Assembly (NCBI GenBank): GCA_964213355.1 | Contig: CAXOVY010000001.1 | Location: 89,078-153,077, forward strand | Length of the DNA: 64,000 nt | Direction of reading: 5' to 3' | Origin: JBAXAM01 sp964213355 | GTDB taxonomy: Bacteria > Pseudomonadota > Gammaproteobacteria > UBA9339 | Shown here: positions 8,177-16,525 of the stretch, one piece after another | Layout: each line of letters opens with the position of its first letter | How positions within the stretch are numbered: the stretch's first letter is position 1 | Program-made: the position numbers and the translations under genes | The notes under the pieces: generated by a model | The model's database searches: none | Seen by the model: only the letters and a program-made list of their open reading frames with translations | What the model was told of the DNA's origin: nothing

Positions 8177-9496
8177 ATGGCACAAAAAGGTCCAGCTGGA
8201 GCAAAAAGCGGTTTAAGCGAATTAAAACAACGTTTGTTGTTTTTGTTGCTTGGCATTTTGGTTTATCGCATTGGTTCTCATATTCCAGTTCCAGGTGTAG
8301 ATCCACAACGTTTAGCCGATTTTTTTAATCAGCAAAAAAACGGACTGCTAGGTTTGTTTAGCATGTTTTCTGGCGGTAATTTTTTTAAATTTACAATTTT
8401 TGCCTTGGGAGTGATGCCGTATATTTCTTCCTCTATTATTATACAATTGTTTTCCTCTATAGTGCCACAATTAGAGCAGTTGAAAAAAGAAGGCGAGATT
8501 GGAAGGCGGAAGATTAACCAGTATACGAGATATGGAACGCTTGCACTTTCACTTTTTCAGGCATTTGGTATTTCTAAGTATTTAACTGTTTCTGGAGTGG
8601 TGTTGATTCCAGGACCATATTTTTATTTTGTTGCAACGCTAACCCTGACTACCGGTACTATGTTTATAGTGTGGCTTGGTGAGCAAATGACCGAGCGTGG
8701 TATCGGCAATGGTATTTCGATGATAATTTTAGCTGGAATTGTCTCGCGTTTTCCAGAGGCTGTAGTGAAAGTGATAGGGCAGGTTCGCCAGGGGCAAATG
8801 CAAGTTATAACATTGTTCTTGTTGGTAGCGGTAGTTATTGTTGTAACAGGTTTTGTGGTTTTTATTGAACGTGGCCAACGACGAATCACGGTAAATTACG
8901 CCAAACGGCAGACTGGGAGAATGCTTTACAATGCTCAAAGTAGTAATTTGCCGCTTAAAATAAATATGGCAGGGGTGATCCCGCCAATCTTTGCTTCAAG
9001 TATTGTTATGTTTCCTGCTACTGTGGCGCAGTGGTTTGGGCAAACTAAAGGGATGGAATGGCTAGGTCAGTTTGGCCTTTTCATATCAATGGGACAGCCG
9101 CTGTATTATATTTTTTACGCTGTAGCGATAGTTTTTTTCTGTTTTTTTTATACCGCGCTAGTTTTTAATCCAAAAGAAATAGCGGAAAATTTGAAAAAAT
9201 CTGGGGCATTTATTCCTGGAATTAGACCGGGTGAGAATACGGCATCGTACATTGACTTAGTTATAACGCGTTTGACATTTTTCGGTGCAATTTATATTAC
9301 TTTGGTTTCGTTGTTGCCAGACTTGTTGATGTTTAAGTGGCATATGCCGTTTTATTTCGGAGGTACATCTCTTTTGATTGTGGTCGTAGTATTGATGGAT
9401 TTTATGTCGCAAGTGCAAGCACATTTGTTGTCACATCAATATGATTCAATCATGAAAAAATCTCGCTTAAAAGGCGGTGGGATGATGGTAAGGTAA
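8177..9496 (+). CDS. secY: Preprotein translocase subunit SecY
   Basis: Channel subunit of the Sec translocon in the inner membrane. 439 residues (443 in E. coli), with ten hydrophobic segments expected and visible. Family motifs include RIGSHIPVPGVDP near residue 30, the plug-region GLFSMFSGGNFF, GIGNGISMIILAGIVSRFP, and the cytoplasmic loop FNPKEIAENLKKSGAFIPGIRPG. It is co-directional with the spc genes and followed after 19 bases by rpmJ. Confidence 0.98.
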   Translation: MAQKGPAGAKSGLSELKQRLLFLLLGILVYRIGSHIPVPGVDPQRLADFFNQQKNGLLGLFSMFSGGNFFKFTIFALGVMPYISSSIIIQLFSSIVPQLEQLKKEGEIGRRKINQYTRYGTLALSLFQAFGISKYLTVSGVVLIPGPYFYFVATLTLTTGTMFIVWLGEQMTERGIGNGISMIILAGIVSRFPEAVVKVIGQVRQGQMQVITLFLLVAVVIVVTGFVVFIERGQRRITVNYAKRQTGRMLYNAQSSNLPLKINMAGVIPPIFASSIVMFPATVAQWFGQTKGMEWLGQFGLFISMGQPLYYIFYAVAIVFFCFFYTALVFNPKEIAENLKKSGAFIPGIRPGENTASYIDLVITRLTFFGAIYITLVSLLPDLLMFKWHMPFYFGGTSLLIVVVVLMDFMSQVQAHLLSHQYDSIMKKSRLKGGGMMVR

Positions 9497-9515
9497 AAAT
9501 ATATAGAGTATTAAT

Positions 9516-9629
9516 ATGAAAGTAAGAGCATCAGTTAAAAAAATGTGTCGCAATTGCAAGGTGGTTCGTCGTAAGGGCGTGATTCATATTATTTGCAAGG
9601 AAGCAAGACATAAGCAGCGACAAGGATAG
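9516..9629 (+). CDS. rpmJ: 50S ribosomal protein L36, zinc-ribbon (C+) form
   Basis: 37-residue protein starting MKVRASVKKMCRNCKVV and ending HKQRQG. The zinc ligands C11, C14, C27 and H32 (C-x2-C-x12-C-x4-H) are all present. It lies 19 bases after secY in the usual position at the end of the spc operon. About 228 bases of structured, non-coding sequence separate it from rpsM. Confidence 0.96.
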   Translation: MKVRASVKKMCRNCKVVRRKGVIHIICKEARHKQRQG

Positions 9630-9680
9630 CTTAAAATTGATTTTTGATTTATTTAATGTATTCTTGACGTCCTTCCATAT

Positions 9681-9840
9681 TTTATATATGGCAGGTTCAG
9701 AGGTGCTCCGAAGGAGCAAAATATTTATAGCCCAGGGGTGACAGAGCTACGTAGTAGCGAATGGGAACCCTGGGTAAAGTGTACCCCAAGGGTTGCAAGA
9801 GCCATGAAGGGGCGTGATAACCGTCGTGTTTAGACGTAAC
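9681..9840 (+). other. GC-rich structured island between rpmJ and rpsM
   Basis: Several hairpins sit back to back. CCATAT pairs around 9681. GCTCC-GAA-GGAGC is at 9705-9717. An outer stem CCCAGGG (9731-9737) with CCCTGGG (9768-9774) encloses GCTAC-GTA-GTAGC (9746-9758). CCCC (9784-9787) can pair with GGGG (9809-9812). Base composition is clearly richer in G and C than the flanks. The place is where the S4-binding alpha-operon leader sits in E. coli, but I cannot match that pseudoknot. It also looks like a dispersed palindromic intergenic repeat. The nature is unresolved. Confidence 0.55.
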
Positions 9841-9857
9841 AAAGGTGGAGTGTTTTA

Positions 9858-10238
9858 ATGGCACGTATTGCAGGTATTAATATTCCGGTGCATAAGCATG
9901 CGAGCATTGGGTTGACTGCTATTTTTGGTATTGGCAGGAAGCGCGCGCTTGTTATTTGCAAAGAAGCAAAAGTCGATCCTTCGCGTAAAATTAAAGATTT
10001 GACTGAAGCAGAAGTTGAGGCTTTGCGCGTTCAAGTAAGCAAGTTCACCATTGAAGGAGATTTGCGTCGTGAAGTTTCTATGAGTATTAAGCGACTTATG
10101 GATCTTGGGTGTTATCGTGGAGTGCGCCATCGCCGTGGTTTGCCTGTGCGCGGTCAACGTACTAGAACCAACGCGCGTACCCGTAAAGGCAAAAGAAAAG
10201 CAGCAGTAACACTGCAAAAGGCTCCAGCAAAAGGATAA
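9858..10238 (+). CDS. rpsM: 30S ribosomal protein S13
   Basis: Head protein contacting the P-site tRNA and forming bridges to the 50S subunit. 126 residues (118 in E. coli). MARIAGINIPVHKHASIGLTAIFGIGRKRA and the C-terminal RGVRHRRGLPVRGQRTRTNARTRKG are diagnostic; the basic tail is extended by about eight residues. The ribosome site AAAGGTGGAG lies about six bases upstream. First gene of the alpha operon. Confidence 0.97.
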   Translation: MARIAGINIPVHKHASIGLTAIFGIGRKRALVICKEAKVDPSRKIKDLTEAEVEALRVQVSKFTIEGDLRREVSMSIKRLMDLGCYRGVRHRRGLPVRGQRTRTNARTRKGKRKAAVTLQKAPAKG

Positions 10239-10298
10239 TGGGGGGTTTATTTTCATGGCGGAGTTAAATAGTTAAAATTTAAAAACAGAGAATTTGTT

Positions 10299-10691
10299 AT
10301 GACAACACCAGCACGTGCACCAGTTAAGAAAAAAATAAAACGTAATATTGTTGATGCGATTGCGTATATCAGCGCTTCTTTTAACAATACAATCATTGCG
10401 CTTACTGATAAACAGGGAAATGTTTTGGCTTGGTCATCGGCTGGTACTTGTGGTTTTAAAGGTTCACGCAAGAGCACACCATTTGCTGCTCAGGTTGCTG
10501 CCGAAAAAGTTGGTGTTATTGCTAAAGAATATGGTGTTAAGAATATAGAGCTTTATGTTAAGGGTCCGGGACCAGGAAGAGACTCTGCAGGTCGTTCGCT
10601 TAATGCTCTGGGATTTAAAATCACTAGTGTTACTGATAAAACTCCTCTGCCGCACAACGGTTGTAGACCGAGAAAAAAGAGAAGAGTGTAA
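10299..10691 (+). CDS. rpsK: 30S ribosomal protein S11
   Basis: Platform protein near the mRNA exit. 130 residues (129 in E. coli). ATG at 10299 gives MTTPARAPVKKKIKRNIVDAIAYI. ASFNNTIIALTDKQGNVLAWSSAG, the GSRKSTPFAAQVAAEK helix and the terminal TPLPHNGCRPRKKRRV are all canonical. Between rpsM and rpsD as usual. Confidence 0.98.
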   Translation: MTTPARAPVKKKIKRNIVDAIAYISASFNNTIIALTDKQGNVLAWSSAGTCGFKGSRKSTPFAAQVAAEKVGVIAKEYGVKNIELYVKGPGPGRDSAGRSLNALGFKITSVTDKTPLPHNGCRPRKKRRV

Positions 10692-10758
10692 GAACTGATT
10701 TGAACCTAGAAGAATTCTAGGACTAATTTTTATTTTATTGATTTCGAGGATTGTTTAG

Positions 10759-11382
10759 ATGGCAAAATATATTGGTCCGAAATGTCGCTTATCGCGTCGC
10801 GAGGGTGTTGATTTACAACACAAAAGCAGGGTGCGCTCTTTAGAATCAAAATGTAAGGCTGATACTCCTCCCGGACAATTTGGTGATAAGGTTGGCAAAA
10901 AAGCAACAGATTATAGCGTACAGCTGCGCATGAAGCAGTTGGTTAAGCGTTATTATGGAATTTTAGAAAAACAGTTTCATAACTATTATAAGCGAGCTGA
11001 TAGCCGCAAAGGATCAACTGGTAAAAATTTAATTCATTTGCTCGAATCAAGGTTAGATAATGTGGTATACCGTTTAGGATTTGCCGCAACACGTGCTGAG
11101 GCGCGGCAATTAGTAAGCCATAAAGCGATAGCTGTTAATGGCAAAACTGTTAACATTCCATCATATTTAGTTGGTGTGAATGATGAAATTTCAGTTAAAG
11201 AAAAAAATAAAAAACAAGGTCGCATTTCTTCATCTCTAGAACTCGCTGAAAAAGGCACAACTCCCGAGTGGTTAACTGTAGATGCTAGCAAAATGAGCGG
11301 TGTTTTTAAGCGTTTTCCAGATATTAATGAATTCCCACCTGAATTTCAGGTTCACTTGGTGGTTGAGCTTTACTCAAAATAA
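10759..11382 (+). CDS. rpsD: 30S ribosomal protein S4
   Basis: 16S assembly initiator; the alpha-operon translational repressor in E. coli. 207 residues (206 in E. coli). MAKYIGPKCRLSRREG leads into the globular domain, followed by an S4 RNA-binding domain (about residues 95-160: LESRLDNVVYRLGFAATRAEARQLVSHKAIAVNGKTVNIPSY). Two Cys near residues 9 and 32 do not form a recognisable zinc site. rpoA follows after ten bases. Confidence 0.98.
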   Translation: MAKYIGPKCRLSRREGVDLQHKSRVRSLESKCKADTPPGQFGDKVGKKATDYSVQLRMKQLVKRYYGILEKQFHNYYKRADSRKGSTGKNLIHLLESRLDNVVYRLGFAATRAEARQLVSHKAIAVNGKTVNIPSYLVGVNDEISVKEKNKKQGRISSSLELAEKGTTPEWLTVDASKMSGVFKRFPDINEFPPEFQVHLVVELYSK

Positions 11383-11392
11383 AGAGGATAGA

Positions 11393-12448
11393 ATGCAGGA
11401 TATTTATCGTAGTTTTTTAACGCCACGCGTTATTCAAGTTAAAAAAATTAGCTCGACTAGAGCTGAGATTGTGCTCGAACCTTTTGAACGTGGTTTTGGA
11501 CATACGTTAGGCAACGCCTTGCGACGTATTTTGTTGTCTTCGATGGAAGGAGCGGCAGTAACAGCGGTGCAAATCAACAATGTATTACACGAATATAGCA
11601 CTATTGAAGGGGTGCGTGAGGACGTGGTTGATATTGTGCTAAATTTGAAAGGCGTTTATTTTAAAATGTATGGTCGTCGCGAGTTAGTATTGGAGTTGAA
11701 TAAAGATACTCCAGGGCCAGTAACGGCACAAGATATCAAGCTTGAGCATGATGTTGAAATTATAAATCCAGAACATGTGATTGCACACATTACTGGAGGT
11801 GGTAAGCTGGGCATGCGTATTACAGTAGCTTTGGGTCGTGGTTACCAGCCATCAAACGTGCATACTCAAGACGAAGAAAAAGGTCGTGCAGTTGATAAGA
11901 TATTGATTGATGCTTCTTTTAGTCCTGTACTAAGAGTTGCTTACCATGTTGAAAATGCCCGTGTTGAAAAACGTACTGATCTTGATAAATTGGTCATTGA
12001 TTTGGAAACTAATGGTATTTTAGATCCTGAAGAAGCGATCCGTGTTGCCGCTACGATTTTGCAACATCAACTTGAAGCATTTGTTGAATTACGCAAACCT
12101 GAAGAGCCGAAAGCCGAAGAAAAAAATGATGAAATGAATCCAATATTAATGCGCCCAGTTGATGATTTAGAATTAACTGTACGTTCTGCCAATTGTCTCA
12201 AAGGTGAAAATATTTTTTTCATAGGAGATTTAGTGCAGCGTGATGAAAATAGTTTGCTTAGAACACCAAATTTAGGTAAAAAATCATTAAACGAAATTAA
12301 GACTATCTTAGCTACGCGAAGTTTGTCGCTAGGAATGAAAATAGAAGGTTGGCCACCTCCTGGTTTAGAAGTGCCTGTGGCTGAACCTGACTATGATGTT
12401 GAATTGGAAGCGGAAGAAAAATTATCAAAGAATAAAAACCTGAAATAA
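11393..12448 (+). CDS. rpoA: DNA-directed RNA polymerase subunit alpha
   Basis: Scaffold subunit of RNA polymerase. I take ATG 11393, just after an AAAGAGGATAG ribosome site, giving 351 residues (329 in E. coli); an upstream in-frame ATG would overlap rpsD deeply. The N-terminal domain shows ERGFGHTLGNALRRILLSSMEGAAVTA; the C-terminal domain (about residues 260-325) contains RPVDDLELTVRSANCLKGENI and LLRTPNLGKKSLNEIK, which in the family bind UP elements and activators. The linker and acidic Lys/Glu-rich C-terminal tail account for the extra length. Confidence 0.98.
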   Translation: MQDIYRSFLTPRVIQVKKISSTRAEIVLEPFERGFGHTLGNALRRILLSSMEGAAVTAVQINNVLHEYSTIEGVREDVVDIVLNLKGVYFKMYGRRELVLELNKDTPGPVTAQDIKLEHDVEIINPEHVIAHITGGGKLGMRITVALGRGYQPSNVHTQDEEKGRAVDKILIDASFSPVLRVAYHVENARVEKRTDLDKLVIDLETNGILDPEEAIRVAATILQHQLEAFVELRKPEEPKAEEKNDEMNPILMRPVDDLELTVRSANCLKGENIFFIGDLVQRDENSLLRTPNLGKKSLNEIKTILATRSLSLGMKIEGWPPPGLEVPVAEPDYDVELEAEEKLSKNKNLK

Positions 12449-12466
12449 AAAGAGTGGTAGGAAATT

Positions 12467-12847
12467 ATGCGCCATCGTAATAGCGGTAGAAATTTAAGTC
12501 GTACTAGCAGTCATAGAAAAGCTATGTTTTGCAATATGGCTGCTTCATTGTTTAAACATGAAGTAATTAAAACTACTTTAGCCAAGGCTAAGGAACTTCG
12601 TTGTGTGGCTGAGCCATTGATTACTTTAGCGAAAGAAGACTCAGTAGCGCATCGTCGTTTAGCTTTCGCTCGCCTGCGGGATGATGTTGCTGTTGGCAGA
12701 TTATTTGCTTTTTTGGGTCCACGCTATAAGACGCGTCCTGGCGGCTATTCACGTATTATTAAATGTGATGTTCGTACTGGAGATAAAGCGCCGATGGCAA
12801 TTGTTGAATTGCTTGATCGTAAGCCAGAATCCGAAGAAGACAAATAG
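12467..12847 (+). CDS. rplQ: 50S ribosomal protein L17
   Basis: Sits near the exit tunnel and ends the alpha operon. 126 residues (127 in E. coli). MRHRNSGRNLSRTSSHRKAMFCNMAASLFKHEVIKTTLAKAKELR is diagnostic, with GPRYKTRPGGYSRIIKCDVRTGDKAPMAIVELLDR at the C-terminus. A strong hairpin terminator follows 28 bases downstream. Confidence 0.98.
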   Translation: MRHRNSGRNLSRTSSHRKAMFCNMAASLFKHEVIKTTLAKAKELRCVAEPLITLAKEDSVAHRRLAFARLRDDVAVGRLFAFLGPRYKTRPGGYSRIIKCDVRTGDKAPMAIVELLDRKPESEEDK

Positions 12848-12875
12848 GCGTTGTCATAAAATAAAATAAAAAAAC

Positions 12876-12899
12876 CCCCAGCTTTCTGGGGATTTTTTT
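12876..12899. terminator. Intrinsic terminator shared by rplQ and ssb
   Basis: CCCCAG-CTTT-CTGGGG stem-loop followed by seven T on the plus strand, and preceded by a run of A that gives a U-run on the minus strand. It lies between the convergent alpha operon and ssb, so it can serve both directions. Confidence 0.9.
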
Positions 12900-12928
12900 A
12901 TAAAACCAACCGGTTTTAAATTCGTCGA

Positions 12929-13414
12929 TCAAAATGGGATATCATCATCAATAGATGCATGTGGCATTGCTATGTTACCCGTTGATGTACCGACGCTTTC
13001 TAAGTGGCCATTTGTGGGAACTTCGGCAGACTCATGAATTGGCGGCGCAGTCTTTTCTCTACTACCACCAGAGTTAGAACGGCTATCAAGCATGTGCATT
13101 TCGTTTGCAATAATTTCAGTGGTGTAGCGATCCATGCCAGTTTTATCTTGCCATTTGCGGGTACGTAATGAGCCCTCAACGTATATTTTTGAACCCTTAT
13201 GTAGGTATTCACCAACAATTTCAGCCAAACGATTAAAAAAGACTACTCGATGCCATTCAGTTCGGTCTTGTAATTCACCAGATTGTTTGTCTCTCCATGT
13301 TTCGCTAGTTGCCAATGATATAGTAGCAACTGCATTGCCATTTGGGGTATATCTAACTTCTGGATCGTTGCCAAGATTGCCAATTAAAATTACTTTATTT
13401 ACTCCTCGGGCCAT
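12929..13414 (-). CDS. ssb: Single-stranded DNA-binding protein
   Basis: Tetrameric ssDNA-binding protein in replication and repair. 161 residues. The OB fold occupies about residues 1-110 (MARGVNKVILIGNLGNDPEVRYTPNGNAVATISLATSETW; TEWHRVVFFNRLAEIVGEYLHKGSKIYVEGSLRTRKWQDKTG). A short low-complexity linker follows, then the acidic tip SIDDDIPF, which in the family recruits partner proteins. Convergent with rplQ. Not adjacent to uvrA, unlike E. coli, within the limits of the window. Confidence 0.97.
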   Translation of the reverse strand: MARGVNKVILIGNLGNDPEVRYTPNGNAVATISLATSETWRDKQSGELQDRTEWHRVVFFNRLAEIVGEYLHKGSKIYVEGSLRTRKWQDKTGMDRYTTEIIANEMHMLDSRSNSGGSREKTAPPIHESAEVPTNGHLESVGTSTGNIAMPHASIDDDIPF

Positions 13415-13559
13415 GTTTTTTCTCCAATAAAGTGTTTAAGTGTATCTTATATAGTATATACTTAATATATATACAAAATCCGATACATTCTACCTGCTAT
13501 TTATTGTTTTTGCATCCCCTTTGTTTTTACTGTATTAGTGATATATTGCTTCTACAAAA

Positions 13560-13638
<79 letters not shown>

Positions 13639-13708
13639 AATTTTTGATGATGCTGGTATTTATAATGACGGAGAAGTTATAATCGATGCATTTAGAAGTA
13701 GAGGTGCT

Positions 13709-14494
13709 ATGTTAAAAAATAAAGTGAAAATTTTTACATTGACATTGTTAGTCGGTTTGATTTTTGGTGTGACAGGTTGTGCTACTAGTAAAGAACCTGT
13801 CGATCCGCAGGATCCTTATGAGCATTTTAACCGCAAGGTTTTTGCCTTTAATATGGCTTTCGATCGTGCATTGATTAGACCAGTAGCAAAAGTTTATGAT
13901 ACCGTATTACCTTGGCCGGCAAAAAAAGGGGTACACAATTTTTTTGATAACATCGGTGATGTTACCTCAGCCGCAAATGAAATTTTACAATTGGATTTTC
14001 CTCAAGCTATAGCAGACCTTGCTCGCGTAGTTATTAATACGATAGTTGGTATTGGTGGTTTATTTGATGTAGCTACTCGATTGGGTGTGGAAAGAGATGT
14101 CGGAGATTTTGGTTTAACTCTTGCGCATTGGGGATCGAGAGATACCCCATATATAGTGTTGCCTTTTTTGGGGCCAGCTACTGTAAGAGATGCTGTTGCA
14201 TTACCCATTAATTACTTTTTGCTGAGTCCTTGGGGATATGTTAAGTCTCAAGAGGTGCAGTATATTTCTGCTGGATTATACTTCGTCCAACGTCGCTCAG
14301 AGTTATTGATAGGTGACAAAGTTGTTGAGCAGGCATTCGATCCGTATGTGTTTATACGTGATGCATATTTACAGCGCCGAGAGTTTTTAATCAATGAAAA
14401 TGATGCACACCGTGTTGAGCGTTATGTTGCTGACGATGGTACCAAGCATCGAAAAACTCAAACCATACAGCCTGTAAGTAGTATCGTATATTAG
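13709..14494 (+). CDS. mlaA: MlaA/VacJ outer-membrane lipoprotein
   Basis: Outer-membrane component of the Mla system that removes misplaced phospholipids. The start at 13709, after a GAGGTG ribosome site, gives 262 residues; the longer open frame begins inside tRNA-Pro and is rejected. The N-terminus is a lipoprotein signal (LTLLVGLIFGVTGC, Cys near residue 24). The VacJ domain follows with DPYEHFNRKVFAFN, NIGDVTSAANEILQLD and TLAHWGSRDTPYIVLPFLGPATVRDAV. The inner-membrane mlaFEDCB genes are not in the window. Confidence 0.93.
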   Translation: MLKNKVKIFTLTLLVGLIFGVTGCATSKEPVDPQDPYEHFNRKVFAFNMAFDRALIRPVAKVYDTVLPWPAKKGVHNFFDNIGDVTSAANEILQLDFPQAIADLARVVINTIVGIGGLFDVATRLGVERDVGDFGLTLAHWGSRDTPYIVLPFLGPATVRDAVALPINYFLLSPWGYVKSQEVQYISAGLYFVQRRSELLIGDKVVEQAFDPYVFIRDAYLQRREFLINENDAHRVERYVADDGTKHRKTQTIQPVSSIVY

Positions 14495-14497
14495 GAT

Positions 14498-14956
14498 ATG
14501 TACCACATAATTCTTTTTCAACCGCAAATACCACCCAACACTGGCAATATAATTCGCCTGTGTGCTAATACTGGTGCGCATTTACATCTGATTGAACCTT
14601 TAGGTTTTGATTTAGATGATAAACATTTGCGTCGTGCTGGCTTGGATTATCATGAGCTTGCTTTGATTAAACAATATAAAAACTTAGAAGAATTTATGTT
14701 TTTACAAAAAACCACACGTATTTTTGCTTGTTCTACTAAAGGTAAAACCAATTATGCGCAAATTGCTTTTCAAAGAAATGATGCATTTTTGTTTGGGCCA
14801 GAAACAAGCGGATTACCAGTGGAAGTGTTGAAGCAATTTACTGTAGATAAAATTTTACATATCCCGATGGTGCCACACAGTCGTAGTCTAAATTTATCAA
14901 ATACAGTAGCAATAGTGTTATATGAGGCTTGGCGGCAAAATAATTTTTTATCGTAG
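14498..14956 (+). CDS. trmL: tRNA (cytidine(34)-2'-O)-methyltransferase
   Basis: SPOUT-family methyltransferase that methylates the wobble ribose of certain tRNA-Leu species. 152 residues, family length about 155. MYHIILFQPQIPPNTGNIIRLCANTG is the TrmL signature; the trefoil-knot segments FLFGPETSGLP and IPMVPHSRSLNLSNTVAIVLYEAWRQ are intact. It starts three bases after mlaA and may be co-transcribed. Its last nine bases overlap the end of convergent smpB. Confidence 0.95.
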   Translation: MYHIILFQPQIPPNTGNIIRLCANTGAHLHLIEPLGFDLDDKHLRRAGLDYHELALIKQYKNLEEFMFLQKTTRIFACSTKGKTNYAQIAFQRNDAFLFGPETSGLPVEVLKQFTVDKILHIPMVPHSRSLNLSNTVAIVLYEAWRQNNFLS

Positions 14957-15397
14957 TTTCGCTAGTCTTTGTTTTTGTCTTTCCCAATCACGACTTTTTA
15001 TAGACTCACGTTTGTCGTATTGTTTTTTGCCGCGAGCCAGGGCAATATCAATTTTAACTTTATTTTTCTTCCAGTGTAAATTAAGCGGGATAATTGCATA
15101 TCCCTTGCGTGCAACTGCGCCAACTAACTTACTAAGTTCGTTTTTATGGAGCAATAATTTACGTGTTCGATCGGCAGCTGCTTGAACATGCGTTGAGGTA
15201 GTAGGTAATGGCGCAAAATGAGAATTTAGTAAAAAGGCTTCACCATTTTTGAGAATTACATGGCTTTCGCTAAGTTGCGCCCTGCCCGCGCGCAGGCTTT
15301 TTATTTCCCAACCGGCGAGCACTAACCCGGCTTCAAATGTTTGCTCGATACTATAGTCATGGCGTGCTTTACGATTTTCGGTAATTAAATTTGTCAT
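14948..15397 (-). CDS. smpB: SsrA-binding protein SmpB
   Basis: Binds tmRNA and helps rescue stalled ribosomes. 149 residues (160 in E. coli). N-terminal ENRKARHDYSIEQTFEAGLVLAGWEIKSLRAGRAQLSESHV and C-terminal IALARGKKQYDKRESIKSRDWERQKQR are diagnostic; the basic tail enters the mRNA channel in known structures. Overlaps the bamE stop by four bases, as an operon with bamE. The tmRNA gene itself was not found here. Confidence 0.97.
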   Translation of the reverse strand: MTNLITENRKARHDYSIEQTFEAGLVLAGWEIKSLRAGRAQLSESHVILKNGEAFLLNSHFAPLPTTSTHVQAAADRTRKLLLHKNELSKLVGAVARKGYAIIPLNLHWKKNKVKIDIALARGKKQYDKRESIKSRDWERQKQRLAKLR

Positions 15398-15705
15398 TGG
15401 TTTATTTGTACTAGTTTATCTTTTTTGAACTCGAGTATTAGTTTTTTCTTTTCTATTTTTCCGCCATTGATTTGATTGGTATAGACATAGGTCCAGGTGT
15501 TGGTGTTAAACATATCGGTAAGTAATGGCGCTCCCAAAATAGCGGCTACTTCATTTTTATTCAAGCCGGTATGTAGCTCGGTTGCTGTATGTTGATCAAT
15601 AATATTGCCCTGTTGTACATCTACACGATAGGGGCGTAATTTGCTACATCCACCTAATAAAAGCAATAAAGACATGGTTATAAATATCAATAAAATTTTA
15701 CGCAT
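15394..15705 (-). CDS. bamE: Outer-membrane assembly lipoprotein BamE
   Basis: Small BAM-complex lipoprotein (SmpA/OmlA family). 103 residues. Lipoprotein signal with LLLLLGGC (Cys near residue 20). The domain core reads VDVQQGNIIDQHTATELHTGLNKNEVAAILGAPLLTDMFNTNTWTYVYTN, the family's helix-helix-strand pattern. Transcribed first, coupled to smpB. Divergent from the gene at 15881. Confidence 0.93.
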   Translation of the reverse strand: MRKILLIFITMSLLLLLGGCSKLRPYRVDVQQGNIIDQHTATELHTGLNKNEVAAILGAPLLTDMFNTNTWTYVYTNQINGGKIEKKKLILEFKKDKLVQINQ

Positions 15706-15793
15706 GATAATGTCGCTCCGCTATTTCTGTTACAGGATGTGATCCATATAAAATCGGATCTCCAGGCTCACATGATATGTCAACTATGGTTTT

Positions 15794-15822
15794 TTGTAAA
15801 TTCAACTATAATTTGGTACAAT
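15794..15822 (+). promoter_or_regulatory. Sigma-70-type promoter for the 15881 gene
   Basis: TTGTAA (15794-15799), a 17-base spacer, TACAAT (15817-15822), in the divergent region between bamE and the gene at 15881. The predicted leader is about 50 bases. Confidence 0.6.
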
Positions 15823-15880
15823 AGCGCCAGGGAAGTTTTTCTTTTGTTAGGTTTGTAATCTAAATTGAGCGACTAATCAC

Positions 15881-16438
15881 ATGGTAGAAGAAACCTCAGT
15901 TTTTAATATTTGGAGTGAGCGTGATCTTGGTGTTGATGCGGCCACGGATCAGATTTTTGATGTGGTATCGGAAGCTGATGTTGAGTATTGTCGCAATTAC
16001 TTTTACCCCTTTATACAGCTTGTTAATACTAATGCAGTATTTGATGAAGAACTACCACTAACTTTTGTTAAAGCATCAACTGGTTGGGTGATTCACGATT
16101 ACGGTGAAGCTATTAGTACTTCCGCTCCTTATTTAGCAGAACAACAAAAAACCGCCAGTAGTATTCTTGATCAAGCAAAAACCATTGAGGAAATCGGAAA
16201 GCTTATCGCCACAAAAGGCTGGATTTCAGTTGAGGCAATTGCAGGCACACAAATGATGAAGCGCTTCGTCTGGATAGAAGCAAAAAGATCCAAATTTGAT
16301 TTAGTTGGATATGTGCCGAGTGCTAGCGATGAAAAATGCTACGATCGTTTGGCCAAGCGTGCTAAGGATATGGGGTTGATTTGGGAGCATCCTATAAAAA
16401 TCAAACCGCCGCAATCGGAAATAACTACAGCGACATAA
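15881..16438 (+). CDS. Conserved-looking protein of unknown function (185 aa)
   Basis: I do not recognise a family. The sequence is acidic with no signal peptide or membrane segment, so it is probably cytosolic. Its middle contains a compact stretch GWVIHDYGEAISTSAPYLAEQQ (about residues 67-89), then KTIEEIGKLIATKGWISVEAIAGTQMMKRFVWIEAKR and a C-terminal helix DRLAKRAKDMGLIWEHP, which looks like a folded single domain. It has a good upstream promoter and is followed by the giant coiled-coil gene after 87 bases in the same direction. Function cannot be assigned. Confidence 0.8.
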   Translation: MVEETSVFNIWSERDLGVDAATDQIFDVVSEADVEYCRNYFYPFIQLVNTNAVFDEELPLTFVKASTGWVIHDYGEAISTSAPYLAEQQKTASSILDQAKTIEEIGKLIATKGWISVEAIAGTQMMKRFVWIEAKRSKFDLVGYVPSASDEKCYDRLAKRAKDMGLIWEHPIKIKPPQSEITTAT

Positions 16439-16525
16439 AAGACGTATTTTTTGTAGAATCTAATGTTATAGAACTAATTGCAGGTGGCAAAATATTAAAA
16501 ACTTTTTAGTTGGATAAGGAGCTTT

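Noticed and set aside
9855..10256. 133-codon antisense frame over rpsM
   Set aside because: It is the shadow of a highly conserved ribosomal gene, with no independent support.
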